A stretch of 64,000 bases of DNA from Thermaceae bacterium (GCA_026984675.1 JALSRQ010000044.1:1-64000), one strand, 5' to 3'; numbered from the stretch's first letter, positions 9,221 through 17,617 are shown. Notes: a model not told the origin generated them from the letters alone. Numbers and translations are program-made.

Positions 9221-10102
9221 ATGCGGGTTTTGCTGATCGGCGGCAGCGGGTTCTTGGGCACCCACCTGGCCCGGGCGCTGCGGGCGGCGGGGCACGAGGT
9301 TTCGGCGCTCTCGCGGCGGGGGCGGGGGCCGCTTCCCGGGGTCCGCTACCTCGAGGGCGACGCCGCCCGGAACCTCGGGCTCGCGGAGGCGGTGGCGGGG
9401 GCGGACGCCGTCTTCTACCTCGCGGGCATCATCCGGGAGCGGGATCAGACCTTCGAGGCGGTGCACGTTCGGGGTGTGGAGCACGCGGTGCGGGCGATGC
9501 GGGCGGCGGGGGTGGGGCGCCTTTTGCACGTGAGCGCCCTCGGCGCCCGGCGGGGGACGAAAAGCCGCTACTTCGAGACCAAGGCCGGGGGCGAGGCGAT
9601 CGTGCGGGAAAGCGGCCTCGAATGGACGATCTTTCGCCCGAGTCTCGTCTTCGGCGAGGGCGACGAGTTCTTTTCCAAGATCCTCAAAGGGCTCGTGCGC
9701 ATGCCGCTTCCCTTCATCCCCCTCGTCGGCTCCGGCGAGTATCCTTTCCGGCCCGTCTGGGCCGGCGACGTGGCCGAGGCGATGCGCCAGAGCCTGGAAA
9801 AGCCCGAGACGATCGGCGAGGCCTACGACCTGGTGGGGCCCCGGGAATACCCCTACCGGGCGCTCGTCCTGCTCGTGCGCGACGCCCTGGGTTCGAAAAA
9901 ACCCCTGCTTTCGCTTCCCGCCTGGTTCTTCGCCCTGCTCGACCGGCTGCCCGCGGCCCCGATCACACGGGACCAGCTCTATATGCTGCTTTTGGGCAAT
10001 ACCGGCGATCCCGCCAAGATGCGGGCGACGTTTTCGCTCGCGTGGCGACCGCTGGAAGCGGAGTTGCCGCGGATCCTAGGGGTAAAAGGCGCGGAGCGTT
10101 AG
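9221..10102 (+). CDS. NAD(P)-binding epimerase-like protein (NDUFA9/complex I-like SDR)
   Basis: 293 residues. An N-terminal Rossmann motif GGSGFLGTHLARAL is followed by the NDUFA9-like pattern VFYLAGIIRERDQTFEAVHVRG, an atypical active-site YFETKAGGE (YxxxK) and FRPSLVFGEGDEF. Members of this group bind NADPH; a role in quinone or lipid metabolism is only inferred. It starts 2 bp after the Moco enzyme gene. Its last 27 bp overlap the vapC remnant on the other strand. Confidence 0.82.
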   Translation: MRVLLIGGSGFLGTHLARALRAAGHEVSALSRRGRGPLPGVRYLEGDAARNLGLAEAVAGADAVFYLAGIIRERDQTFEAVHVRGVEHAVRAMRAAGVGRLLHVSALGARRGTKSRYFETKAGGEAIVRESGLEWTIFRPSLVFGEGDEFFSKILKGLVRMPLPFIPLVGSGEYPFRPVWAGDVAEAMRQSLEKPETIGEAYDLVGPREYPYRALVLLVRDALGSKKPLLSLPAWFFALLDRLPAAPITRDQLYMLLLGNTGDPAKMRATFSLAWRPLEAELPRILGVKGAER

Positions 10103-10463
10103 CCTCGCCACCGCCGCGATCGCCTCGAAGTGCCGGTCGGCGGGCCAGCGCTCGAGGCCCCCGAGCTCGGCGCTGGCGGCGAGGGCCGGGTCGGTGAGGG
10201 GAACGGTTTGGCCCTTTCGCCGGAGCTTTTGCCCGAGCTCGCCGGCGCGAAGCCAAACATCGGTGCCGCGGGAAGGGCGAGGAGGTTCGCCTTTGGTAGC
10301 GCCGCCTCTCCATCCGAGCGTGCCCCCTGGATCGGTTCGGCGAGGAACGGGGACGAGCGGCGGACCCGCCCCTCGACGAGCGCCTGGGCCAGGCCCTTTT
10401 CGACGCTGGGGTCCCCTGGCTTTTAAGGAAGAGGATCCAGACCGGGGTGTCGGGCAGGAGCCT
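10076..10463 (-). pseudogene. Decayed VapC (PIN-domain) toxin
   Basis: Directly downstream of vapB on the same strand. PIN-like segments occur in order but in three reading frames: DTPVWILFLKSQG at the N-terminus, VEKGLAQALVEGRV in the middle, and VWLRAGELGQKLRRKGQ with DRHFEAIA at the C-terminus. The total length, about 129 codons, equals an intact VapC. There is no ATG/GTG/TTG for the first segment. At least two frameshifts are needed, so a dead toxin is the simplest reading; a sequencing error could account for one of them. Confidence 0.65.
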
Positions 10464-10685
10464 TTATGGCTTTTGGGCCTCGAGCTCGCGGTAAGCCGCC
10501 AGGTCCTCAAGGTCCCGGTCCACGATCCCCGAGCCCGCAAGCCGGACGAGGTTCTTGATGCGCTCTTCCCGCACGTAGGCCCGGAGCGCGGCCTCGATCG
10601 CCTCCCGCTTGGTGCGGGCCCCGGAAAGCTTTTGGACCTCCGTGAGAAACTCCTCGTCCAGGGCCACGCTAAGGCGCTTGGTCAT
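10464..10685 (-). CDS. VapB-type antitoxin
   Basis: 73 residues: an N-terminal ribbon-helix-helix-like segment MTKRLSVALDEEFL, then TKREAIEAALRAYVREERI, the usual VapB pattern, and an acidic C-terminal toxin-binding tail. The start is ATG at 10685 with AAAGG upstream. The paired toxin downstream is broken, so this may survive as an orphan antitoxin. Confidence 0.75.
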   Translation of the reverse strand: MTKRLSVALDEEFLTEVQKLSGARTKREAIEAALRAYVREERIKNLVRLAGSGIVDRDLEDLAAYRELEAQKP

Positions 10686-10721
10686 GGCACCAACCTTTCA
10701 TACCGGCTGTGTGCGCCGCCA

Positions 10722-11789
10722 TTAGATGTACCTTCGCGGCAGCCGGGGACTTAGCGCGGTGGCGAGCTCGTAGTTGATGGTACCGAGCGCCCGGGCCCGG
10801 CCGGTGAGGCTGGTCCTCGGGTCGAAATCGGCGGTGACCACCTCGAAGACCGCGTCCGGGGGCGGGGGGGTTTTCAGCAGCACGGTGGTTTGGTCCATGC
10901 TGACCCGGCCGACGACCGGGAGGTATTCTCGCCCCAGGCGCACGAAGCCGCGGTTGGAAAGCGCCCGGTGAAAGCCGTCGGCGTAGCCGAAGGGGAGGGT
11001 GGCCAGGGTCTCGCCGCCCCTTGCCTTCCAGGTCAGGCCGTAGCCCACGCCGTGGCCTGCGGGGAGGGTCTTTACCAGCGTGGCCTTGGCCTTCCAGCGG
11101 AGGATGGGGGAGAGCTCGCTAGTAAGGCTCTGGTCGGGGGGCAGGCCGTAAAGGGCGATGCCGGGGCGGACGAAGTCGAGGTCGGTGCCGATTCCGGCGA
11201 GGACGGCGGCCGAGTTCGCGGCGTGGAGGAGGTAGCGCTTTTTGAGGGGGCGGACGGCGGCCAGAAAGCGCGCGAGCTGGGCCCGGGTGAGGGCGGGGTC
11301 CTCGTCGGCCACCGCGAAGTGGGTGAGGATGCCCTCGACCTCGATCCCCATCGCCTCGACCTCGGCGAGGAAGTCGGCGAGGTCGTCGGGGGGGACCCCG
11401 ACCCGTCCCATCCCGGTGTCCACCTTGACGTGGACGGTTGCGCCCGGGCGAAGGGCGGAAAGCGCCCGGGCGGCCTCCAGGGTGGCGAGGGTGGGGACGA
11501 GATCCGCCTTCAGGGCGTCCTCGGCCTCGTCGGGGTGGAGGCTTCCAAGAAGGTGGATGGGGGCTTCGATCCCCGCACGCCGGAGCTCGGCCCCCTCGCC
11601 GGCGGTGGCGACCGCGAGGCGGGCGGCCCCGAGCTCGAGGAGCCTTTTCGCCACCGGCACCGCGCCGTGGCCGTAGGCGTTCGCCTTGACCACCCCGATC
11701 ACCCGCGTCTTCGGCCCCAGCTGCCCGGCGAGCCGCCGGTAGTTCGCGGCCAGGCGCCCGAGATCGATCTCCAGCCAGGTCGCCCGCAC
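10722..11789 (-). CDS. alr: Alanine racemase
   Basis: PLP enzyme making D-alanine for peptidoglycan; cytosolic. 355 residues, normal length. The PLP lysine is in VVKANAYGHG (K35); the second catalytic residue is the tyrosine of HGVGYGLTW; HVKVDTGMGRVG and RVSMDQ are also present. The GTG start lies 7 nt after a TAGACT box, so translation is probably leaderless. Confidence 0.96.
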   Translation of the reverse strand: MRATWLEIDLGRLAANYRRLAGQLGPKTRVIGVVKANAYGHGAVPVAKRLLELGAARLAVATAGEGAELRRAGIEAPIHLLGSLHPDEAEDALKADLVPTLATLEAARALSALRPGATVHVKVDTGMGRVGVPPDDLADFLAEVEAMGIEVEGILTHFAVADEDPALTRAQLARFLAAVRPLKKRYLLHAANSAAVLAGIGTDLDFVRPGIALYGLPPDQSLTSELSPILRWKAKATLVKTLPAGHGVGYGLTWKARGGETLATLPFGYADGFHRALSNRGFVRLGREYLPVVGRVSMDQTTVLLKTPPPPDAVFEVVTADFDPRTSLTGRARALGTINYELATALSPRLPRRYI

Positions 11790-11796
11790 GGTTTCG

Positions 11797-11802
11797 AGTC
11801 TA
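11797..11802 (-). promoter_or_regulatory. -10 box of alr
   Basis: TAGACT on the minus strand, 7 nt before the GTG of alr. Confidence 0.5.
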
Positions 11803-11895
11803 CGTCCCCGGCCGGGCGGGACACCTGTCCCCCGCCGCCCGCGCTACCTTGACCCTAGCCGCGCCCGGATGATCCATGAATCCCTCCCTCCTGGC

Positions 11896-11915
11896 CCCGC
11901 CCCGAAAGGGGCGGG
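11896..11915 (+). other. GC-rich hairpin with GAAA loop
   Basis: Perfect 8-bp stem CCCGCCCC/GGGGCGGG closed by a GAAA tetraloop, between the divergent alr and pduO promoters. There is no T-run, so it is not a classical terminator; it could be a protein-binding dyad. Confidence 0.4.
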
Positions 11916-11921
11916 TCGCCG

Positions 11922-11927
11922 TATCAT
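11922..11927 (+). promoter_or_regulatory. -10 box of pduO
   Basis: TATCAT, 7 nt before the ATG at 11935. This fixes 11935 rather than the in-frame ATGs at 11869 or 11926 as the likely start. Confidence 0.5.
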
Positions 11928-11934
11928 GGGGGCG

Positions 11935-12495
11935 ATGCCGATCTACACCCGCACCGGCGACGAGGGGCTCACCGCCCTGGTGGGGGGCGAGCGGGTCAAG
12001 AAGAGCACCCTCCGGGTCGCCGCCTACGGCACCGTGGACGAGGCCAACAGCGCCCTGGGGCTGGCCCGGAGCCTGCTCCCCTCCGAGCTGGCCGAGCTCG
12101 ATCCCCTCTTCGATCGCTTGCAGCGGGCCCTCTTCGAGCTCGGCAGCGACCTCGCCACCCTCAAAAACAGCCCCGCCGAGCGCCACATCGCCCGCATGAC
12201 GGCGGACGACGTGGCCGGCCTCGAGGCCGAGATCGACCGCTTGGAGGCCGACCTCCCGCCCCTAAAGCTCTTCATCCTCCCCGGCGGCCACCCGGCCGCG
12301 GCCGCGCTGCACCTGGCCCGCACCGTCGCCCGCCGGGCCGAGCGCGAGGCGGTGGCGCTGGCCGAGCACGAGTGGGTGAACCCCGAGGCGCTCCGCTACC
12401 TCAACCGCCTGTCCGACCTCCTCTTCGTCCTGGCCCGCTACGTCAACCACCGCCTGGGGATCGCCGAGCCGATCTGGAGGGCGCGGGGGTCGTGA
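11935..12495 (+). CDS. Cob(I)yrinic acid a,c-diamide adenosyltransferase, PduO type
   Basis: Makes adenosylcobalamin from ATP and cob(I)alamin. 186 residues with the ATP-binding N-terminus YTRTGDEGLTALVGGERV, GTVDEANSALG, and the helix motif ARRAEREAV. The start is ATG at 11935, 7 nt after TATCAT. It overlaps the next gene by GTGA. No other cobalamin gene lies nearby. Confidence 0.93.
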   Translation: MPIYTRTGDEGLTALVGGERVKKSTLRVAAYGTVDEANSALGLARSLLPSELAELDPLFDRLQRALFELGSDLATLKNSPAERHIARMTADDVAGLEAEIDRLEADLPPLKLFILPGGHPAAAALHLARTVARRAEREAVALAEHEWVNPEALRYLNRLSDLLFVLARYVNHRLGIAEPIWRARGS

Positions 12496-12794
12496 GGCTT
12501 TTGGTCCGCACCTACTGGCTCCGGCCGCGGCGGAGCCTCGGGGTGCTGCCCCCGGCCGGGCCCCGCATGCGGGCGGTGCTGGCGACCTTTTTGGAGGCGT
12601 TCCCCGAGTACCAGGGCTGCCTGGCCTACTCGCAGTCGCCCCGCCGGCCCCGCTACCTCTTCGTCTACGTCACCCAATGCGCCGGGCTTTTGCCCGAGGC
12701 CGCCGAGCACCTGGGCCGGCTCCTGGCGGCGGCCTTCCCCGGCAGCCGGGTGCTGCCCTACGGCCGGCCCTTCCCCGAGCCCTCCGAGGGCTGA
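12492..12794 (+). CDS. Small protein of unknown function
   Basis: 100 residues from the GTG at 12492, which overlaps the pduO stop. No recognised family. It begins RLLVRTYWLRPRRSLGVLPP and contains a helical part AEHLGRLLAAAFPG; no signal peptide or membrane span. Coupling with pduO suggests co-expression only. Confidence 0.6.
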   Translation: MRLLVRTYWLRPRRSLGVLPPAGPRMRAVLATFLEAFPEYQGCLAYSQSPRRPRYLFVYVTQCAGLLPEAAEHLGRLLAAAFPGSRVLPYGRPFPEPSEG

Positions 12795-12806
12795 CCCCCT
12801 TTTTGC

Positions 12807-12812
12807 TAAACT
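12807..12812 (+). promoter_or_regulatory. -10 box before the ABC leader ORF
   Basis: TAAACT, 7 nt before an ATG at 12820, the same spacing as other leaderless genes of this window. Confidence 0.45.
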
Positions 12813-12819
12813 GGGTTCC

Positions 12820-12846
12820 ATGATACTCCGGGTCGTCCGCCGCTAG
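12820..12846 (+). CDS. Possible 8-codon leader peptide upstream of the ABC exporter
   Basis: Short frame MILRVVRR followed by TAG, starting 7 nt after TAAACT. TCCGCC occurs both in its last codons (12836-12841) and at 12871-12876; each copy can pair with GGCGGA at 12892-12897, which runs into the start codon of the first permease. A ribosome paused on the leader would mask the first copy. A translational attenuator is inferred; a chance short frame is the alternative. Confidence 0.4.
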   Translation: MILRVVRR

Positions 12847-12896
12847 TCCGGTTCGGCTTTCAGGAAACTTTCCGCCAAAGATGGGAGGTCGGGCGG

Positions 12897-13670
12897 ATGA
12901 CCCGTAGATTCTTGCTTGGGAAGTTTTCGGTCCTGGTCGGGACCTTTCTGGCGCAAAACCTCGCCTACCGTGGCGAACTCTTCTTCTGGGTGCTGGCCCA
13001 GAGCCTGCCCTTGATCTTCCTAGGGCTCTGGGTCGAGGCCGGGCCTCGGCCCGGCCTCGACTACGCCCGCTACTTCTTCTTCGCCTGGCTGGCCGGGCTG
13101 TTCCGGCCCACCGGGGTGGCCGACTACCTCGGCTACGAGATCCGCACCGGCCGGCTCTCGCCCCTGTTGCTGCGGCCGTTTTCGCCGGTTCTTGACCACC
13201 TCGCCGACCAGCTTTCGCTCCTGCTCGTCTACCTCGTCCTCGGCCTGCCGGTGGCGGGGGTTTTGGGGGCCCTCTTTCCGGGGATCCTCGCCGGGCTCGA
13301 GCCGGCCCGCCTGATCGGCTACGCCGGTTTCCTGGCCCTGGGGTTCGCCTTCCACTTCGCCCTGGGCTGGCTCTTGGGCGCCCTGGCCTTCTTCCTCGAG
13401 CGGAGCGAGGGGTTCCTCGAGGCCTACTACGGGGCGCTGTTCTTCTTCGGCGGGCTCGCGATCCCCCTGGACGCCTTCTCCCCGGGGCTTCGCCGCTTCC
13501 TCGCGTGGACCCCGCTGCCCTACGCGGTCTACCACCCGGCGGCGCTGGCGGCGGGGTGGCCGGGGGCCCGGGGGCCGCTGCCGCTGGTGCTCTGGACCCT
13601 CGGGGTGGCGGCGCTGGCCGGCTGGGTTTGGCGCCGGGGGCTTTTGCGCTACCGCGCGGCGGGGGGCTAG
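12897..13670 (+). CDS. ABC-2 family exporter permease, first pair, subunit A
   Basis: 257 residues, about six membrane segments. It opens AQNLAYRGELFFWVLAQ and has an amphipathic loop LGYEIRTGRLSPLLLRPFSP, the pattern of the COG4587/DUF990-type permeases. A GGAGG Shine-Dalgarno lies 8 nt upstream of the ATG. The stop abuts the next start. It is homologous in layout to 15435-16217. Confidence 0.82.
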   Translation: MTRRFLLGKFSVLVGTFLAQNLAYRGELFFWVLAQSLPLIFLGLWVEAGPRPGLDYARYFFFAWLAGLFRPTGVADYLGYEIRTGRLSPLLLRPFSPVLDHLADQLSLLLVYLVLGLPVAGVLGALFPGILAGLEPARLIGYAGFLALGFAFHFALGWLLGALAFFLERSEGFLEAYYGALFFFGGLAIPLDAFSPGLRRFLAWTPLPYAVYHPAALAAGWPGARGPLPLVLWTLGVAALAGWVWRRGLLRYRAAGG

Positions 13671-14441
13671 ATGGGCGGCTACCTCCGCGTCCTCGCCCGC
13701 TCGGCGGCGGCCGCCGCGGCGGTCTGGACGGCCTACCGGGCCGACTTCCTCGCCGCCCTCCTCGGCGCCCTGGTGGAGACCGCCGGCCGGGTGGCGGCGC
13801 TCTTCGCCCTGGTGCGGGCGGGGGTGCTCGACCTCGCCCCCGACGAGGGGCTCGTCTACCTGGGGGTGGCCTCGATCGCGATCGGCTTCTTCCGGTGCGT
13901 GGTGGGGCCCAACCTGGTGGCGTTCTCGGAGCGGGTGTGGGAGGGGAGCCTCGAGTTCGTGCTGCTCAGGCCCAAGCACCCGGTCTTCCTGCTCCTGGTG
14001 CAGACCGCCTCGCCCTGGGGCCTGCCCGACCTGCTGGCCGGGGCGGCGCTCCTCGGCCTGGGGCACCGCGCGTTGGGGGCCCAAGCGGCGGTCCTCGGCT
14101 CGCTCGCGATCGGTCCGGCCCTCCTGGTCGCCTACCTCTTCGCCTTCCTCCTCGCCCTGGTGGGCTTCTTCTCGGTGCACGTCCACAACCTGGTCCACCT
14201 GGTGACCGGCCTGTTCGCGGCCGGGCAGTACCCGGTGCGGGCCTACGCGCTTCCGGTACGGGTCTTCCTCACCTTCGTAGTGCCGGTCTACGGGGCGGTC
14301 AACCTGCCCGCCGAGCTGGCCCTGGGGCGGGTGGGCCCGGCGGGGTTGCTCGGGCTTTGGGCGGGGGTGGCGGTTTTTTGGCTGTTGACAGATAGGCTCT
14401 TTCGCCTCGCGGTTCGGGCCTACGCCTCGGCCTCGGGGTAG
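13671..14441 (+). CDS. ABC-2 family exporter permease, first pair, subunit B
   Basis: 256 residues, about six membrane segments, with the COG3694-type pattern: TAYRADFLAALLGALVE near the N-terminus, FSERVWEGSLEFVLLRPKHP in the cytoplasmic loop and a C-terminal VRAYASASG. It starts immediately after subunit A, so A and B probably form one heterodimeric channel. Confidence 0.82.
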   Translation: MGGYLRVLARSAAAAAAVWTAYRADFLAALLGALVETAGRVAALFALVRAGVLDLAPDEGLVYLGVASIAIGFFRCVVGPNLVAFSERVWEGSLEFVLLRPKHPVFLLLVQTASPWGLPDLLAGAALLGLGHRALGAQAAVLGSLAIGPALLVAYLFAFLLALVGFFSVHVHNLVHLVTGLFAAGQYPVRAYALPVRVFLTFVVPVYGAVNLPAELALGRVGPAGLLGLWAGVAVFWLLTDRLFRLAVRAYASASG

Positions 14442-14455
14442 ATTGGAGGCACGCC

Positions 14456-15442
14456 GTGGAAGACGTGGTGGTGGCCGAAGACCTTTCCAAGACCTACCTG
14501 GTGGCCGAGAAGGACCCGGGGTTCCTGGGCACCCTGCGGCACTTCGTTCGCCGCCGCTACAAGCGGATCGAGGCGGTGAAGGGGGTGAGCTTCCGGCTCC
14601 GTCCCGGCGAGATCGTGGGCTTTCTGGGCCCGAACGGGGCGGGGAAGACCACCACCCTGAAGATGCTGGCCGGGCTGCTCTACCCTTCGAGGGGGCGGGT
14701 TCGGGTGCTGGGCTACGCGCCGTTCGAGCGGCGGCCCGGGTTCCTGAAACGGATCACCCTGGTGATGGGCAACAAGGCCCAGCTGCTTTGGGACCTGCCG
14801 GTCCTCGACACCCTCCGGATCAACGCCGCGGTTTACGACATCCCCGAGCCCGAGTACCGCCGGCGGGTGGAGCGGTTCGCCGCCATGCTGGAGATCGAGG
14901 CGATCCTCACCCAGCCGGTCCGCAAGCTCTCGCTCGGCGAGCGGATGAAGGCCGAGCTGATGGCGGCGCTCCTCCACCACCCCCGGGTGCTGTTCCTCGA
15001 CGAGCCCACCTTAGGGCTCGACGTCAACGCCCAGGCGGCGGTGCGCGACTTCGTCCGGCGCTACGCCCGGGAGGAGGGGGCCACCGTGCTGCTCACCAGC
15101 CACTACATGGCCGACATCGAGGCGCTGGCCGAGCGGGTGATCCTGATCCACCGGGGCCGGCTGCTCTTCGACGGGGGGCTCCGGGCGTTGGTGGCGCGGT
15201 TCGCCCCTTACAAGGAGGTCCGGCTCGACCTCGAGGCCCCCCTGGAACCGGCCGCCCTCGCCCCCTACGGCGAGGTGGTGGGGGTCGAGGGGCAGAGCGC
15301 CCGGCTCCTGGTGGAAAAGCCCCGCCTCACCGCGGCGGTGGCCCGGATGCTGGCCGCGCTCCCGGTCCGGGACCTGGCGGTCGAGGAGCCGCCTTTGGAA
15401 GAGGTGATCGGGCGGGTCTTCCGGGAGGGGCGCCTTGGTTAG
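14456..15442 (+). CDS. ABC transporter ATP-binding protein (COG4586 type)
   Basis: 328 residues. Walker A GPNGAGKTTTLK at 58-69, signature LSLGERMKAEL, Walker B VLFLDEPTLGLDV, H-loop TSHYMADIEALAERV. The long N-terminal arm LVAEKDPGFLGTLRHFVRRRY is typical of ATPases paired with DUF990 permeases. GGAGG sits 6 nt before the GTG start. It is the only ATPase for the two permease pairs around it. Confidence 0.92.
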   Translation: MEDVVVAEDLSKTYLVAEKDPGFLGTLRHFVRRRYKRIEAVKGVSFRLRPGEIVGFLGPNGAGKTTTLKMLAGLLYPSRGRVRVLGYAPFERRPGFLKRITLVMGNKAQLLWDLPVLDTLRINAAVYDIPEPEYRRRVERFAAMLEIEAILTQPVRKLSLGERMKAELMAALLHHPRVLFLDEPTLGLDVNAQAAVRDFVRRYAREEGATVLLTSHYMADIEALAERVILIHRGRLLFDGGLRALVARFAPYKEVRLDLEAPLEPAALAPYGEVVGVEGQSARLLVEKPRLTAAVARMLAALPVRDLAVEEPPLEEVIGRVFREGRLG

Positions 15443-16217
15443 GAAGCTCCTCGCCTTCCTCTCGGTCTACTACGCCCACATGACGGTCTACCGGGGCGAG
15501 ATCCTCTTCTGGCTGCTCTCCGGTCTCGCCCCCTTCTTCTTCATGGCGATCTGGGTGGCGGCGGCCCGGGAGGGGCTCACCGACCGCGATCCCCTCTCCT
15601 TCGCCCGCTACTTCTTCTTCGTCTTCGCGGCCCGCCAGCTCCAGGTGGTCTGGGTCACCTGGACCCTCTCCGAGGAGATCAAAAACGGCGCCCTCGCCTT
15701 CAAGCTCCTAAAGCCCCTCGACCCCCTCTGGCACTACCTGGCCCAGCACCTCGCCGAGCGCGGGGTGCGGCTGCCGATGATCCTGGTGCTGGTCGGGGTT
15801 TTCTGGCTCCTCTACCCCGGGGCGCTGGTCTGGACCGGCCCCGGGGCCCTTTTCCTCGGGCTCCTTGCCAGCCTCCTGGGGTTCCTGCTCAACTTCTTCG
15901 TGGCCTACGTCCTCGGCCTGCTGGCCCTTTGGCTGGAGGAGTCCACCGACCTCTACAACGCCTGGTACGTCCTCTTCATGCTGTTTTCCGGTTACCTCGC
16001 CCCCCTCGACCTCTACCCCGAGGCGGTGCGGGCGTTCCTCTTTTGGACCCCCTTCCCCTACCTCGCCTACCTGCCGGCGGCGCTCTGGGCCGGCGAGCCG
16101 GTGGCCGGGGCGGGGCGGGCGTTTGGGGTTCTGGCCGGCTGGACCCTCCTCGCCTGGCTCCTCGCGCGGGGGCTTTGGCGCGCCGGGCTTCGGCGGTTTT
16201 CCGCTATGGGGGCGTGA
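15435..16217 (+). CDS. ABC-2 family exporter permease, second pair, subunit A
   Basis: 260 residues, about six membrane segments; TVYRGEILFWLLSGLAPF and TLSEEIKNGALAFKLLKPLDP match the first-pair subunit A in layout. It overlaps the ATPase gene by 8 bp and the next permease by one base, so the five genes form one unit. Confidence 0.82.
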   Translation: MVRKLLAFLSVYYAHMTVYRGEILFWLLSGLAPFFFMAIWVAAAREGLTDRDPLSFARYFFFVFAARQLQVVWVTWTLSEEIKNGALAFKLLKPLDPLWHYLAQHLAERGVRLPMILVLVGVFWLLYPGALVWTGPGALFLGLLASLLGFLLNFFVAYVLGLLALWLEESTDLYNAWYVLFMLFSGYLAPLDLYPEAVRAFLFWTPFPYLAYLPAALWAGEPVAGAGRAFGVLAGWTLLAWLLARGLWRAGLRRFSAMGA

Positions 16218-16987
16218 TGCGCTACCTGAGGCTCTTTGGGGTCTTCCTGCTGACCGCGCTCTCGGCCCGGATGGAGTACCGGGCGAACTTCCTGGCGGCC
16301 CTGGTCATCGTCTTGCTGGAGTCGCTGGGGATGCTCTTTGGCCTTTTCCTCTTCTACCAAAACGGCTACGACCTCGGGGGCTGGCGGTGGCAGGAGGCGC
16401 TGGCGGTGATGGGGGTGGCGCGGTTCCTCGAGGGGGTCTTCGCGAGCTGGCTGAACCCGAACCTCCAGAAGATCTCCGAGCGGGTGCAGCAGGGGACCCT
16501 CGACTACGTGCTCCTGAAACCGGTGGACAGCCAGTTCTGGGTGAGCGTCGAGGGGTTCGCCGTCTGGGGCCTGCCCTCGTTCCTGGTGGCGGGGCTGCTC
16601 CTGGCGTACGCCGCCGGCACCGTGGGGATGAACCCCCTCTATCTGGTCCTCGCCCTCGCCCTTGCCACCCTGCTCTTTTACGCCCTGGCCTTCGTCCTGG
16701 CGACCACCACGATCTGGTTCGTCAAGCTCTACAACGTGGTCAACTTTCTGGGGGCGGTGCTCTGGAACGCCCAGTATCCGGTGAGCGCCTTCGACCGGCC
16801 CTTCCGCCTTTTCCTGACCTACGTCCTGCCGGTCTCCTTCATGACCACGGTGCCGGCCGAGGTGGCCCTGGGCCGGAAGGGGCCGGGGTTCCTGGTCCTT
16901 CTGGCCCTGCTTGCGGGGGCGTTCCTGCTTTTTTCGCGGGTCTTCTGGCGGTTTGCCCTAAGGGGCTACGGCTCGGCCTCGAGCTAG
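16217..16987 (+). CDS. ABC-2 family exporter permease, second pair, subunit B
   Basis: 256 residues; RMEYRANFLAALVIVLLES, ISERVQQGTLDYVLLKPVDS and a C-terminal LRGYGSASS parallel 13671-14441. The ATG at 16217 shares its A with the upstream TGA; a GTG one codon earlier is possible. Confidence 0.82.
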   Translation: MRYLRLFGVFLLTALSARMEYRANFLAALVIVLLESLGMLFGLFLFYQNGYDLGGWRWQEALAVMGVARFLEGVFASWLNPNLQKISERVQQGTLDYVLLKPVDSQFWVSVEGFAVWGLPSFLVAGLLLAYAAGTVGMNPLYLVLALALATLLFYALAFVLATTTIWFVKLYNVVNFLGAVLWNAQYPVSAFDRPFRLFLTYVLPVSFMTTVPAEVALGRKGPGFLVLLALLAGAFLLFSRVFWRFALRGYGSASS

Positions 16988-16990
16988 GGG

Positions 16991-16996
16991 TAGAAT
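16991..16996 (+). promoter_or_regulatory. -10 box of plsY
   Basis: TAGAAT, 9 nt before the plsY ATG. Confidence 0.45.
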
Positions 16997-17005
16997 CCCC
17001 TCGGC

Positions 17006-17617
17006 ATGCGGCTCGACTGGGTTTCCGCCGCCGTCCTTTTGCTCGCCTACCTCTTCGGCTCGATCCCCGGCGGGGTGCTGGTGGCCCGGCTCTACCGGGT
17101 CGACCTGCGCCAGGTGGGCTCGGGGAACATCGGGGCTACCAACGTGCAGCGGGCGCTGGGCTGGGGGCCGGCGATCGTGGTGGCGCTCTTCGACATCTTC
17201 AAGGGGGGGATCGCGGTCTGGATCGCCCGGCTGGCCGGGGTCGAGGGCTGGCTCCTCGGCGGGGTGGCGGTGGCCGCCGTGCTGGGGCATAACTTCCCGG
17301 TGACCCTCCGGTTCTCCGGCGGCAAGGGGGTGGCCACCAGCCTGGGCACCCTCTTCTTCCTGGACCCCGAGGTCGCCGCCTACGCCGCGGTGATCGGGTT
17401 GGTGGTGGTGGCGCTGACCCGGTTCGTCTCGGCCGGGAGCCTGACCGGGGCGGTGGCGGCGGTGGTGCTGGCCTACGCGCTGGGCCGCCCGGGGTGGGAG
17501 CTCGCCACCCTCGCCCTCATGGCCGCGATGATCTTCCTCACCCACCGCCACAACCTGGTGCGGCTTTGGCGGGGGGAGGAGCGGCGGCTGGGGCGGCCGC
17601 AGCGCCCCGAGGGCTAG
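17006..17617 (+). CDS. plsY: Glycerol-3-phosphate acyltransferase PlsY
   Basis: Transfers acyl from acyl-phosphate to glycerol-3-phosphate in phospholipid synthesis; inner membrane. 203 residues, with all three PlsY motifs: VGSGNIGATNVQRALG, GHNFPVTLRFSGGKGVATS, and FLTHRHNLVRL. TAGAAT lies 9 nt upstream of the start. It is convergent with the MFS gene and overlaps it by 4 bp. Confidence 0.95.
   Translation: MRLDWVSAAVLLLAYLFGSIPGGVLVARLYRVDLRQVGSGNIGATNVQRALGWGPAIVVALFDIFKGGIAVWIARLAGVEGWLLGGVAVAAVLGHNFPVTLRFSGGKGVATSLGTLFFLDPEVAAYAAVIGLVVVALTRFVSAGSLTGAVAAVVLAYALGRPGWELATLALMAAMIFLTHRHNLVRLWRGEERRLGRPQRPEG

Noticed and set aside
11869-11934. N-terminal extension of the PduO-type gene from ATG 11869
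   Set aside because: The segment crosses a strong GC hairpin and the TATCAT box and is absent from the family pattern, which starts at YTRTGDEG.
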